Assembly (NCBI GenBank): GCA_016929395.1
Contig: JAFGIX010000090.1
Span: 1-57,971 of the forward strand
Reading direction: 5' to 3'
DNA: 57,971 nucleotides
Origin: Candidatus Zymogenus saltonus
GTDB lineage: Bacteria > Desulfobacterota > Zymogenia > Zymogenales > Zymogenaceae
The notes under the pieces were generated by a model. That model had not been told where the DNA came from. It saw only the letters and a program-made list of their open reading frames with translations, and made no database searches. Positions 8,941-17,482 of this stretch are shown piece after piece. Both the position numbers and the translations under genes were made by a program. The stretch's first letter is position 1. Every line of letters starts with the position of its first letter.

Positions 8941-9468
8941 ATGGCTAAAAAGAAAAGAACATACAACCCAAATCTGATCAAGACAAGGCATTCTTATAAT
9001 CTTTCAGAAATAACTCAAATTTACGGTATAGACATAAGGACTGCATATAGCTGGAGAAAACGGGGATTGAAGGCCATTGATGAGAATAACAGGCCCTACC
9101 TTTTTTGGGGAGAAGAAATCCGGCGGTTTTTAGATGAAAAAAGTAAGACTAAAAAACATACGCTTAAGCCAGGAGAGTTTTTTTGCACTAAATGCCATGC
9201 TCCAAGAAGAAGCCTTAACAACAAGATTTCCATTGAAAATACAGATAGAAGCCTCGGTAAAAAAAGCAAGCAGGTTTATTTAAAGGGGATCTGCAATGTT
9301 TGCGGGCAAACTCTTTATCTATTTTATTCGGATAAAAAACTTGAACAATTACTGGCATCAGGATTGATCGTAAAGGAACATGATACATATCTATATGGGA
9401 GTGGCTACAGCTCCGTAAACATTCAGTTAGAAAAGGTCAATATCAATGAAGCCAAATATCAAGAATGA
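8941..9468 (+). CDS. HTH and zinc-ribbon DNA-binding protein paired with a recombinase
   Basis: A 175-residue protein. Residues about 16-65 read as a helix-turn-helix (LSEITQIYGIDIRTAYSWRK), then a lysine-rich linker. A likely zinc ribbon follows: CTKC near residue 83 and CNVC near residue 119. Its 3' end overlaps the start of the recombinase at 9446 by 23 bases, so the two are co-transcribed and probably coupled. A role as accessory or directionality factor for the recombinase is inferred from this pairing. No obvious Shine-Dalgarno precedes the ATG. Composition is AT-rich like the rest of the element. Confidence 0.72.
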   Translation: MAKKKRTYNPNLIKTRHSYNLSEITQIYGIDIRTAYSWRKRGLKAIDENNRPYLFWGEEIRRFLDEKSKTKKHTLKPGEFFCTKCHAPRRSLNNKISIENTDRSLGKKSKQVYLKGICNVCGQTLYLFYSDKKLEQLLASGLIVKEHDTYLYGSGYSSVNIQLEKVNINEAKYQE

Positions 9469-10528
9469 AAGGATAAAGAGAAGATTTTTCAGATGGCTGA
9501 AAGAGGCGAATGGTTGCTGTGAAGCCACTGCCGGCAATGTAGAAAAGGCCCTGTCTTTATATGAGGATTTTACCGGATATGCGGACTTTGCTTCATATAA
9601 TCCAAACACAGCTATAGAGTTTAAAAAACGGCTAAAAGAACGGAAATACAGAGGCAAAACAATCTCACTTACAACCTATCACGGTTACCTCAAAAACATC
9701 AAGAAATTCTTTTTATGGCTGTCATGGCAGGATGGATATAAGAGTAAGATAAAGCCCGACATGGTCGATTATTTAAACATCTCCGATAAAGAGGAGAGGA
9801 TTGCAAGACAAACCAAACCTATAAATTACCCGTCACTGGACTACGTGATTAAACTAACTGATTCAATAGCAGTAAACACCGAAGTCGATTCAAGAGACAG
9901 GGCTCTTATATCCTTTACCCTTCTAAGCGGGATGCGCGTTAAGTCTATAGCAACGCTGCCACTGGGCTGTTTCGACGAGGAGACACAAACAATCAATCAA
10001 GATCCCAGATTGGGAGTCCAAACTAAGTTTTCGAAATGCAACCGCTCGGTGCTGTTTAATTTTGACGACAAATTGGTCAAGCATGTAACTGGGTGGATAT
10101 CATATATAAAGGCAAGAGGATTCGGATCACGAGATCCCTTATTTCCCAGGTCTAAAATAAGACAGGAAGAGAATGGGTTATCCTTTGAAGACTCCTTGGA
10201 GATTGAGCCGGTTTACTGGCAGGGAACCGGAAGCATCAGAAAAATATTTAAGAAAAGGAGCCGGGAGGCTGGATTGCCCTATTTCTCGCCCCACACTTTC
10301 AGACACCTGGCCGTAGATCTGGCAATTCAAAATTGCAGAACGGGTGAACAGATAAAGGCCGTCAGCCAAAATTTCGGTCATGAGTATATAGCAACAACTT
10401 TTTCCTCTTACGGAAATTATGATCAAAATAGGCTAACAGGGATTATTAAAAAAATGGATTTTTCAGGTAAACCTTCAATGCCTGAAGCTCAAAAACTCGA
10501 ATTAATAAGGAATATTGCTAATTCATAG
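9446..10528 (+). CDS. Tyrosine recombinase (first of two in the element)
   Basis: A 360-residue site-specific recombinase. The N-terminal core-binding domain spans about residues 10-100. The catalytic domain has Arg164 (SGMRVKS), His283 and Arg286 (PHTFRHL), His312 (FGHEY) and a nucleophile Tyr at 322 or 325. All the canonical residues can be placed, so it appears intact. An AAAGG ribosome-binding site precedes the ATG. It overlaps the HTH/zinc-ribbon gene upstream. It differs strongly in sequence from the second recombinase at 10874, so the two probably serve different sites or elements. Confidence 0.88.
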   Translation: MKPNIKNERIKRRFFRWLKEANGCCEATAGNVEKALSLYEDFTGYADFASYNPNTAIEFKKRLKERKYRGKTISLTTYHGYLKNIKKFFLWLSWQDGYKSKIKPDMVDYLNISDKEERIARQTKPINYPSLDYVIKLTDSIAVNTEVDSRDRALISFTLLSGMRVKSIATLPLGCFDEETQTINQDPRLGVQTKFSKCNRSVLFNFDDKLVKHVTGWISYIKARGFGSRDPLFPRSKIRQEENGLSFEDSLEIEPVYWQGTGSIRKIFKKRSREAGLPYFSPHTFRHLAVDLAIQNCRTGEQIKAVSQNFGHEYIATTFSSYGNYDQNRLTGIIKKMDFSGKPSMPEAQKLELIRNIANS

Positions 10529-10578
10529 TATTGAAAATCATTTTTTAAATTTTTCAATTAAAACTTCAATTTAGAAAA

Positions 10579-10764
10579 GTGAACAAGAGACTGTTAAACA
10601 TAAAAGAGCTTTCTGATTATATCGGCAAAAAACCTCAGACGATCAGAAACGAGATCTCCAAGGGTATATTCCCCATACCCCGCATCAAGCTTCGTGGCGC
10701 TCTGAAGTTCGATATAAAGGATGTTGATGATTTTATTGATGGGATCAAGAGGGAAGTTAATTGA
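10579..10764 (+). CDS. AlpA/excisionase-like small HTH protein
   Basis: A 61-residue protein with a GTG start and no strong Shine-Dalgarno. Residues 5-55 (LLNIKELSDYIGKKPQTIRN, then a K-F-D-I-K-D-V-D-D-F pattern) fit the small winged helix-turn-helix used by excisionases and AlpA regulators. It lies 51 bases after one recombinase and 110 bases before the tRNA-proximal integrase, the usual place for an Xis-type gene. It probably controls excision of the element, which is inferred from family and position. Confidence 0.75.
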   Translation: MNKRLLNIKELSDYIGKKPQTIRNEISKGIFPIPRIKLRGALKFDIKDVDDFIDGIKREVN

Positions 10765-10873
10765 CATGTGGGCGGAAAGGGTGATATAGTTCCTCCCTGA
10801 AAGGAGGTGATTATTCTTTTCGCCCGGCTCTACCATACCTTTCTTCATCACCCAGATGAGAAAGGAGTAAATT

Positions 10874-11968
10874 ATGGGCGTTTTTCAAAGATATAGAGAT
10901 AAAGACGGCAAACCATACGGACCATTTTTTGCCAGGTATCCGATTAAAAGGAATATGAACGGAAAGATCGTCTACAGAAGGGAAAGGGTGGGGACCAAAA
11001 CCGCGGCCAAAGCTCTCTACGCCGAGAAGACTGCCGAGTTCTATTCGAGGGAGCGAAACGGAATTCCGTATACCAGAAATCTTAAGTTTGCACAGCTGGT
11101 AGACTGGAATCTTGAACAACCCGGAGTAAAAGCAAAAAAATCTTTTAAAGACGATGTCCAGAGGTCAGGTACTCTCAGGAGGTATTTCAGTCACCTCAGT
11201 TGTTCGATGATAAAGCCTTCCAACATCGAGGCGTATAAGCAGAAACGGCTTCAGGAAACATCAAAAACTGGAAGACCTCCTCGGCCCGCGACTGTTAATC
11301 GCGAGCTGGCTCTTATGAAGAGCATGTTTAACCTCGCAGTCAGGGATGAGATTCTTTCTTATAATCCCTGCACCGGAGTTTCGATGTTGCCGGAAGAAAA
11401 CGAGAGAGACAGGGTACTGACCGGAGAGGAGTACAGTAAACTTCTGGAAGAACTTTCAGAGCCGGCAAAATCTGTTGTCCAGGTGGCATACTGGACTGGT
11501 ATGAGGATTGGTGAAATTATCAACCTGACCTGGGACAGGGTAAACATGAAGGAAGGCTATATTGATCTCGATTATGCCGACACAAAGACGAAACGGAAAA
11601 GGCGTGTATACCTTACCGATGGTGTTTCAAAAAACTTTAAGCACATTAACGGGGTAAGAAGTCTCACCCATAAGTTTGTTTTTATCAGTAAAAATGGAAG
11701 ACCTGTGAAGGGTATTCGCACCGCCTTTGAGGGTGCCTGCAGACGGGCGGGGATTAAAGACTTCGTGATGCATGACCTGCGCCATTGTTTTGCGACAAAC
11801 ATGAGGAAGGCTGGTATCCACGATTCGGTCATTATGGCACAGACGGGTCACAAAACGATGTCCATGTTCCTTCGTTACAATACTGTGGATGAATCGGACG
11901 GGAGAGGTGCCGTCAATAGGTTATCTGATTATCTCGATGGCGAGATAAAAAAAGTGACACAAAAGTGA
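10874..11968 (+). CDS. Tyrosine integrase next to tRNA-Arg
   Basis: A 364-residue phage-type integrase. The N-terminus is an arm-binding-like basic domain (residues 1-60), followed by a core-binding domain (about 70-165). The catalytic domain carries Arg211 (TGMRIGE), His300 and Arg303 (HDLRH), His326 (TGHKT) and Tyr335 (RYNT). An AAAGGAG site lies 7 bases before the ATG. Its stop is 82 bases from the 3' end of the tRNA-Arg gene, the standard layout of an element integrated into a tRNA 3' end. The integrase therefore most likely mobilised the DNA to its left, including the R-M operon. The catalytic set is intact. Confidence 0.93.
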   Translation: MGVFQRYRDKDGKPYGPFFARYPIKRNMNGKIVYRRERVGTKTAAKALYAEKTAEFYSRERNGIPYTRNLKFAQLVDWNLEQPGVKAKKSFKDDVQRSGTLRRYFSHLSCSMIKPSNIEAYKQKRLQETSKTGRPPRPATVNRELALMKSMFNLAVRDEILSYNPCTGVSMLPEENERDRVLTGEEYSKLLEELSEPAKSVVQVAYWTGMRIGEIINLTWDRVNMKEGYIDLDYADTKTKRKRRVYLTDGVSKNFKHINGVRSLTHKFVFISKNGRPVKGIRTAFEGACRRAGIKDFVMHDLRHCFATNMRKAGIHDSVIMAQTGHKTMSMFLRYNTVDESDGRGAVNRLSDYLDGEIKKVTQK

Positions 11969-11971
11969 CAC
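11950..11971. repeat. Tandem 11-bp direct repeat at the integrase 3' end
   Basis: AAAAGTGACAC occurs twice back to back (11950-11960 and 11961-11971). It overlaps the last codons of the integrase and sits about 80 bases from the tRNA 3' end. Short direct repeats beside an attachment core are typical arm-type integrase binding sites. That role is inferred. Confidence 0.5.
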
Positions 11972-12050
11972 ATGAAAGATTTTAAGTTTTTTTGTGAAGT
12001 AAAAAAAAGGGCGGATTCTTTGCCATATTCTTGAAATCATTGGGGAAATT

Positions 12051-12128
<78 letters not shown>

Positions 12129-12441
12129 GAATATTTTATCTATCTTTTATTTGACTCTATTATATATCTTGAATAAGTCTATTTGAGTTTTTCTAAAAGA
12201 GTGTGAATTCTATAGCTAAACTCCGGATTTGTCAACAGAATTTCTTCACGGGTCTCTCGTCTCTGTCATAAAAAAATGTCGGCGGGCTATGGGTCGGCGG
12301 GTGGCGAGTCACGGCCTATTGTCAAGATGGATTGGATTCAAAGCATTTTGAGAAGAGAGGAAGAACAATGACCCGCATGAAGTATAGTAAAGCCGTCTTA
12401 TAGGAATGCGAACTGTCAACACAAATCGTGACTAATGCATT
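12129..12441. other. Intergenic region upstream of tRNA-Arg
   Basis: About 310 bases with no credible gene. The part next to the tRNA is AT-rich. Around 12280-12310 a short G-rich stretch repeats GTCGGCGGG twice. Nothing else is recognised. Confidence 0.5.
12159..12164 (-). promoter_or_regulatory. Possible -10 box of the tRNA-Arg promoter
   Basis: A perfect TATAAT on the minus strand lies 30 bases upstream of the mature tRNA 5' end. I see no convincing -35 box at the right distance, so this is only a candidate. Confidence 0.35.
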
Positions 12442-12774
12442 TCAAATATCATCAAGGTATTCTTTCAATCCCTCCGATATTTCCTTATAATCTTTTTTGG
12501 ATTCCACTCCGTACATTTTGTGTGCGGCATCCCGATCTACTGAGATCGATTTCAGCGGCCGCGGGTCTATTTTTTTAAGGATTTCAATTTGTTCTTTATT
12601 CAAGCGCAATCTTATTTTTTTGGGATTCATAGAATCTATAATACTACCCCTTGCTTTGGAAATATCTTTAGCCGATATTTCAAATATCTTATATTCAACG
12701 CCGAGAATCCTCTTCACTTTTTTTATCTGACTTTCCGTTAGATTAAGCGTGATTATGTCTGTCTTACTTCTCAT
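12442..12774 (-). CDS. Small unknown protein, isolated
   Basis: A 110-residue soluble protein, charged and rich in Lys and Ile, with no cysteine motif, signal peptide or membrane segment. GGAG lies 7 bases before the ATG, which supports this start. Two related segments are visible: LNLTESQIKKVKRIL near residue 10 and LRLNKEQIEILKKID near residue 57. They suggest an internal duplication of a helical unit. No neighbour is close enough to define an operon. Function unknown. Confidence 0.6.
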   Translation of the reverse strand: MRSKTDIITLNLTESQIKKVKRILGVEYKIFEISAKDISKARGSIIDSMNPKKIRLRLNKEQIEILKKIDPRPLKSISVDRDAAHKMYGVESKKDYKEISEGLKEYLDDI

Positions 12775-13360
12775 CTCTTTACTCCAAATTTAGAATATGC
12801 GCATTCTTTTTGTATTTGTAGGGTGTCTTTTACACTCTATATCTATTTATTGAATCAACTCCGAATGACTTAAAGCCTCTCTTTCTCCATATGCATGTCA
12901 TTTTTAAGCGCTGCGACATATTTTTATCGTAATCCCGAATCCGTTGCACTCCTCCATATTTTTTTCACCCTTAATTTACCTAACATTGGTCTACGACTAC
13001 TTTTTTAAGTAGGACCTGCTTGTAAGATCGTATCGCTATCTACATCTCTCATCCCCTCAAAAGCTTAAACAACTATTTGACGTTCCGCTTACTTCCCACT
13101 ATATATACGGCAATATTTAATATTTATAATATTTTCTCAGTTCCCCCGCATATCCCCCTTTGCGATTATGGCCATTTTAACTTACAGATATTATTATTGC
13201 AAGCTTTAATTCAACAATTTTCATATATTTTAAACCATTTATTGAATTTCTCGATTTCACTTTAGGTCACTTCTAAACACAACGATATATCAATCTTGTA
13301 TTTTACTCACTATTATCCATAAAGACCCGTTTAACACAGTAAATAGTTACAGAATCCACC
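12775..13360. other. AT-rich gap without recognisable gene
   Basis: About 590 bases of low-GC DNA. A weak hairpin (AGGGTGT at 12820-12826 with ACACTCT at 12832-12838) is the only structure seen. No open frame has a ribosome-binding site or plausible protein content. Confidence 0.5.
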
Positions 13361-13393
13361 AAAAAAAGCCCCCGACGTTTTACGCCGGGGGCC
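13361..13393 (-). terminator. Rho-independent terminator of the 13421 porin gene
   Basis: On the minus strand a GC-rich hairpin (CCCCCGACG with CGCCGGGGG arms) is followed by a run of seven T, starting 28 bases after the stop codon. Confidence 0.85.
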
Positions 13394-13420
13394 TAATCAG
13401 CGATCTATTTTTTATAGACT

Positions 13421-14986
13421 TTAGAACTCGTAGACGAGGGAGTTGGTGATCGACCACATTTCCCCCCAGTCTCCCCTTGTGCCGTCAGCCTTCTCGTAAT
13501 CCCATGAGTCTCCCGTAAAGAGCACTCCCAGACTGAAGTTGTAGGTCAGCCCCTCCATGATCTCATAAGAAAGATTAAAATCAACTTCCCATCCCAGATC
13601 GTCGGAAACCTCCCACGAATTGTACCAGTAGTTTGCGATGGTGTAATTAGCCGGATGCAGGTATGCCGGCGATTTTGCATCAAATTGTCCTAAATTTCTG
13701 CGGGTCCCTCTCCAATTCCATCCGACCGGCTCTGTCCACTTTGCCCAGATCACCGCACCGGACATGATCAGCTTCTCTGTTGGGTGAATCTCGAAGTAAC
13801 CCTTTACCGCCGTGATGTTTTCAAGCCACTGCTGAAAACCAAAGCCTCCTCCCCAGGTTGATCCCAATCCCGAATTCCAGCCATTGGTGATTATATTGGC
13901 AAAGTTGAGTTCACTATCTACATCTGCAGAAATACAATTTAAATTGACGTGATTCCAATGGGAGCTGTTTGCCGGGAAATTCATGCCCCAGTTGTGCTTT
14001 TGCCCACTGCTCATTAAAAAAGCCACGCCAACGCGGAAAAGATCATTATAGTATGATACATCCGCATAGACATCCCATCCCGATATTTCAAGATTACGCC
14101 TTGCACTTGCAGGGCCGAGATTCCCCGCAAATGGGTCAAAGGCTATGTTATTGTAGTACTTGCCGTGAGCATCTCCAAACAGGTAGCTTCCCTCCATGTA
14201 GATGTCTATCATATCGGCGATGTTTCCCGTATAGCCGGCACCCACAAAACCCACAGTTGCTTCATAGGTGGCGGGTGAAGAAGTAGCTCTGAATCCGACT
14301 GAGTTATTTAGAACGCCTCCGGTGGTACCGCTTCTATTCAAGGCGTCATCATCCCAAATTACACCACCGTATAGTTCAAACATATGTCCTTCGAATGGAG
14401 TATATTTTATATCCGCCGACACTATATCGGCATCCCAGTTGTACGCCCAGTCATTTGAACCCGCACTCACCCTGTCGGAAGCCTTCATATACGATATCGA
14501 AGCCGCCAATGGACCCCACTTATTTGCCCAGCGTATTCCGGTTCCGGTAATGCCATAGGAAATTCCTTTACCATATCCATCAAAAAAGTAACCTACGGTA
14601 AAGGTTCCCAGTGGTGGTACAGTAAATTCAAGATATGCTTGATTAATTAAATTCGAGTTGCTGAAATTTATAAACAAGTTCCTTTGCTGTCCCCAGAGGT
14701 CTTCAACAATATCCATCCGAATAACCGCCTTTAGATATTCGCTTCTTGTATGGGTTATTGTAAGACGAAATCGCTGATCGAAAAATCCGGTATAGAGTGG
14801 ATTTTCGTGTGATGGAAGCACAGCATTATTACCTGCCCCAATATCCTCCACCTTTTTGCTAAAGTTATACTCACTCCACGCCCGGACCCTGTATTCACCC
14901 GAAAATGTTGTGTCCGCCGCAAGGGCAGAAATCGCCGCCGAAATAAAGAAAACCGTCAGAATCGCTACTGTTAGATTCTTTTTCAT
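13421..14986 (-). CDS. Outer-membrane beta-barrel (porin-like) protein
   Basis: A 521-residue exported protein with a Sec signal peptide (MKKNLTVAILTVFFISAAIS, cleavage near ALA-AD). The mature part alternates aromatic strand patterns over its whole length and ends in VYEF, a C-terminal Phe typical of outer-membrane proteins. It shares a clear N-terminal block with the 15175 gene (NPLYTGFFDQRFR, HTRSEYLKAV, VEDLWGQ), so the two are paralogues. A GGAGG site precedes the ATG. It is flanked by two terminators, so it is monocistronic. Substrate unknown; a general or anion porin is possible. Confidence 0.82.
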   Translation of the reverse strand: MKKNLTVAILTVFFISAAISALAADTTFSGEYRVRAWSEYNFSKKVEDIGAGNNAVLPSHENPLYTGFFDQRFRLTITHTRSEYLKAVIRMDIVEDLWGQQRNLFINFSNSNLINQAYLEFTVPPLGTFTVGYFFDGYGKGISYGITGTGIRWANKWGPLAASISYMKASDRVSAGSNDWAYNWDADIVSADIKYTPFEGHMFELYGGVIWDDDALNRSGTTGGVLNNSVGFRATSSPATYEATVGFVGAGYTGNIADMIDIYMEGSYLFGDAHGKYYNNIAFDPFAGNLGPASARRNLEISGWDVYADVSYYNDLFRVGVAFLMSSGQKHNWGMNFPANSSHWNHVNLNCISADVDSELNFANIITNGWNSGLGSTWGGGFGFQQWLENITAVKGYFEIHPTEKLIMSGAVIWAKWTEPVGWNWRGTRRNLGQFDAKSPAYLHPANYTIANYWYNSWEVSDDLGWEVDFNLSYEIMEGLTYNFSLGVLFTGDSWDYEKADGTRGDWGEMWSITNSLVYEF

Positions 14987-15112
14987 TTTGACCTCCTAAA
15001 TACCAGTATTGACACAAAATTGAATGTCTTGTGTACTTTTGTGTTGAATACTTATATCAAAATTTGAATAATATCAAGAAAATAATTAGATGGTTCTAAT
15101 GATAATATCAAG

Positions 15113-15148
15113 CAAAAAAGCCCCCGAATCTCACTCCGGGGGCTTTTT
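15113..15148 (-). terminator. Terminator between the two porin-like genes
   Basis: An AGCCCCCGA/TCCGGGGGCT hairpin has an A-run on its left and a T-run on its right, so it can work in both directions. It lies just downstream of the 15175 gene on the minus strand. Confidence 0.85.
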
Positions 15149-15174
15149 AGCGACAAACTATATAGAGAAACTCT

Positions 15175-17154
15175 TTAAAACTCGAACGTAAGGGTGTTCA
15201 CCCAGCGGTAAATCTCACCCCACTCCTCCCTCTCTCCGGTCACCGTGTTTCTGTAGTCGAAGGCGTCGCCCGTAAATAGTACGCCGAACTCGGAGTTGAG
15301 CGTCAATCCCTCCATGATCGTCCACGTAATCCCGAGGTCTATCTCCCAGCCGAGGTCGTCATCTATTCCCGCCGGGATAATCGAATCTCCCGCGGGGCTT
15401 GCCGCAGTGGGCAGAGTCGCGTAGTTCCCGTAGGCGTAGTTCATGGGGTGGCCGTAGAAGGCGTTCCAGTTGGAGACGAGGTTGAAGTTCTCGTCCATGG
15501 CGTACCTTCCCACAGGCTCCGTGTACTTCGCCCAGACGAAGGCCCCGTGGATGTCGAGGCTCTCAAAGGGGGTCACCGACCAGTAGATTTTTGCCGAGGT
15601 GACGTTCTCCTGGCAGTTTCCCAACCCCAGCGGCGCGCCGCTGTTCAAGAAGCTCCAGTCCCCGCTGACGATAATATTGCTCCAGTGAAAATCGTCGTTT
15701 CCGGTGGTGTTGAGGGCCTTGTGGGACTGGGTGAAGGGGTGCCACCACTTCTCCCCGGAGCCGTAGAGGAAGGCCGCCCCGACCGTGAAGAGATCGGTGT
15801 TGTAGGAGAGATCCAGATAGATGTTTGTCGAGTCGATGCCGATCTCGTCCGGGACCCTCTGCCCGGGCAGAAGCGTGGTCCCCATAAACCACGTCGCAGC
15901 GCTCCCCATTGTGGTCGGGCCGGGTGTTACCCCTATTCCCGGAACCATATTCTGTATATTGTTCAAAAAGGCGTTGTATCCCTTGCCATATGCGTTTATC
16001 TTGGCCCAGCCGAAGACCCTGTCGTACTCCGCCTTGAACTGGAGCCTGTCGTCGAAGAACTTGAGATCGACGTATGTGGCCACCGTGTAGGCCTTAACGC
16101 CGTACATCCCCATCGTCCCGAGGCCGAGGTTATATCCCACGTTGCTTATTGCATCCAGCCCGAAGTTCTGGCCGGGAAAGGCCGACGCCGGGGTGGGCCA
16201 GAGGGGAACGACATACAGTTCCCCGGCACCGGCATCGAAGAAGGACGCCGTGGGGCCGAGGGCGCCGTATCCGGGGGCCGATATCCCCAATGGGGCGACG
16301 GCAAACAATCCCCCCGCTCCGCCCTCCCCCGCAAAGGTGGAGCCGTTGGGGAGGGAGGCCTGGTCGGTAATGGTTTTTACCAACAGTCCCGACGCAACGC
16401 TCCTCGGATCGAGGACCATCTGAAACAGGAGGCCCGCCTTCACATCATCGGTGATGTATTGAACGGTCAGGACGAATGTGTCCATATCCACGTTGTAGTT
16501 GGATGTGCCGGAGCCCCCTATCTCGTCGATGGGTCTTCCCGGCCACGTCCTGAAAAAGGTGTTCGCAGGGGGGGCACCTCCGGTGATGTTGTTCAGCACC
16601 GGCTGGATAAAATCCACATACTTGATGTAAGTCAGCGCCGCGATCACGTTATCGACCTTCATCCCGTACGTCACGCCGTAGTCGGTGGTGCCGGTTCCCA
16701 TAAAACTGCTGTCCACCCAGGTTCCGTGGCCGAACTTGTCCTCAAGGTTTCCGCCGGCCCTGATAAGGCCAATCGGCGTTATCGCCTCGATGTAGGCGGT
16801 GTTTATAAAGCCGGAGTTGCCAGTAAGGGCGCTTCCTGTGTAATTGTTCCAGCGAAGGCTGCGCTCTTGTCCCCATGTGTCCTCCACGATGTCGGCAATC
16901 ACCACGGCCTTTAGAAACTCGCTCCTCGTGTGAGTGAGCTTGACCCTGAAACGCTGGTCGAAGTAGCCGGTGTAGAGGGGATTGTCGTGACTTGGACCCA
17001 ATCCCGCCCCGTCTTCCATCTTCTTGTCCCAGTTGTAGTCCATCACCGAGCGAATCCTGTAGGTGCCCGATATTGTCGTCTCCGCCGCCATCGAGGGCAG
17101 CAGGAGTAGAAGAAGGATGGATATCGTTAAAACAAAAATCAAAAATCTCTTCAT
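15175..17154 (-). CDS. Outer-membrane beta-barrel (porin-like) protein, larger paralogue
   Basis: A 659-residue protein with a signal peptide (MKRFLIFVLTISILLLLLLP, cleavage after MAA) and the same start of the mature protein as its neighbour (TTISGTYRIRS; NPLYTGYFDQRFR; HTRSEFLKAV; VEDTWGQ). It ends in LTFEF, an outer-membrane C-terminal signature. The extra length compared with the 521-residue paralogue lies in Gly/Pro/Ala-rich central loops (about residues 195-330). A 5' leader of more than 50 bases contains a strong inverted repeat (17211-17266). It is GC-richer than its paralogue, so the pair is an old duplication or one copy was acquired. Substrate not known. Confidence 0.82.
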   Translation of the reverse strand: MKRFLIFVLTISILLLLLLPSMAAETTISGTYRIRSVMDYNWDKKMEDGAGLGPSHDNPLYTGYFDQRFRVKLTHTRSEFLKAVVIADIVEDTWGQERSLRWNNYTGSALTGNSGFINTAYIEAITPIGLIRAGGNLEDKFGHGTWVDSSFMGTGTTDYGVTYGMKVDNVIAALTYIKYVDFIQPVLNNITGGAPPANTFFRTWPGRPIDEIGGSGTSNYNVDMDTFVLTVQYITDDVKAGLLFQMVLDPRSVASGLLVKTITDQASLPNGSTFAGEGGAGGLFAVAPLGISAPGYGALGPTASFFDAGAGELYVVPLWPTPASAFPGQNFGLDAISNVGYNLGLGTMGMYGVKAYTVATYVDLKFFDDRLQFKAEYDRVFGWAKINAYGKGYNAFLNNIQNMVPGIGVTPGPTTMGSAATWFMGTTLLPGQRVPDEIGIDSTNIYLDLSYNTDLFTVGAAFLYGSGEKWWHPFTQSHKALNTTGNDDFHWSNIIVSGDWSFLNSGAPLGLGNCQENVTSAKIYWSVTPFESLDIHGAFVWAKYTEPVGRYAMDENFNLVSNWNAFYGHPMNYAYGNYATLPTAASPAGDSIIPAGIDDDLGWEIDLGITWTIMEGLTLNSEFGVLFTGDAFDYRNTVTGEREEWGEIYRWVNTLTFEF

Positions 17155-17210
17155 CAGTTACCTCCAAAGAAGTTTACCAATCTTCTTAGATAAAGATCAG
17201 TTGTATCGTA

Positions 17211-17266
17211 TTGAAATCGCCCCCCGTCAAGAAAAACTCCCTTTATCACTGGGGGGAGGATTTCAA
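17211..17266. repeat. Long imperfect inverted repeat in the leader of the porin gene
   Basis: TTGAAATC plus a C6 run (17211-17225) is mirrored by a G6 run plus GATTTCAA (17251-17266), with a 25-base loop. It lies 57 bases upstream of the minus-strand porin start within the 328-base gap 17155-17482. It could be a leader RNA hairpin or a terminator-like element. The rest of the gap shows nothing firm. Confidence 0.5.
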
Positions 17267-17482
17267 ATTACTATCATCATGATATGAATAAGTCAAGACA
17301 AAATTAAGCTCGTCTAATCTTTGTATCATTTGTATTTGTACACAGAAGGCAGCCCAAAAGGATGCAAAATACTTTATTTTGAATCCAGAGTTCTATAACA
17401 TAGGATTACGTTTTACGCCGGAGACGGACCGTCGACGGCGGGCCAATATCAGACAGTAAAAAAAGGGTTTATAAAGCAAATT

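Noticed and set aside
1-12050. Second copy of the tRNA-Arg 3' end as the far attachment site
   Set aside because: No matching stretch was seen, so the element's other end must be outside the window.
15448-16914. Long plus-strand open frame (488 codons) inside the larger porin gene
   Set aside because: It is antisense to a gene with a signal peptide, barrel pattern and C-terminal Phe. The antisense product is low-complexity Arg/Gly/Val.
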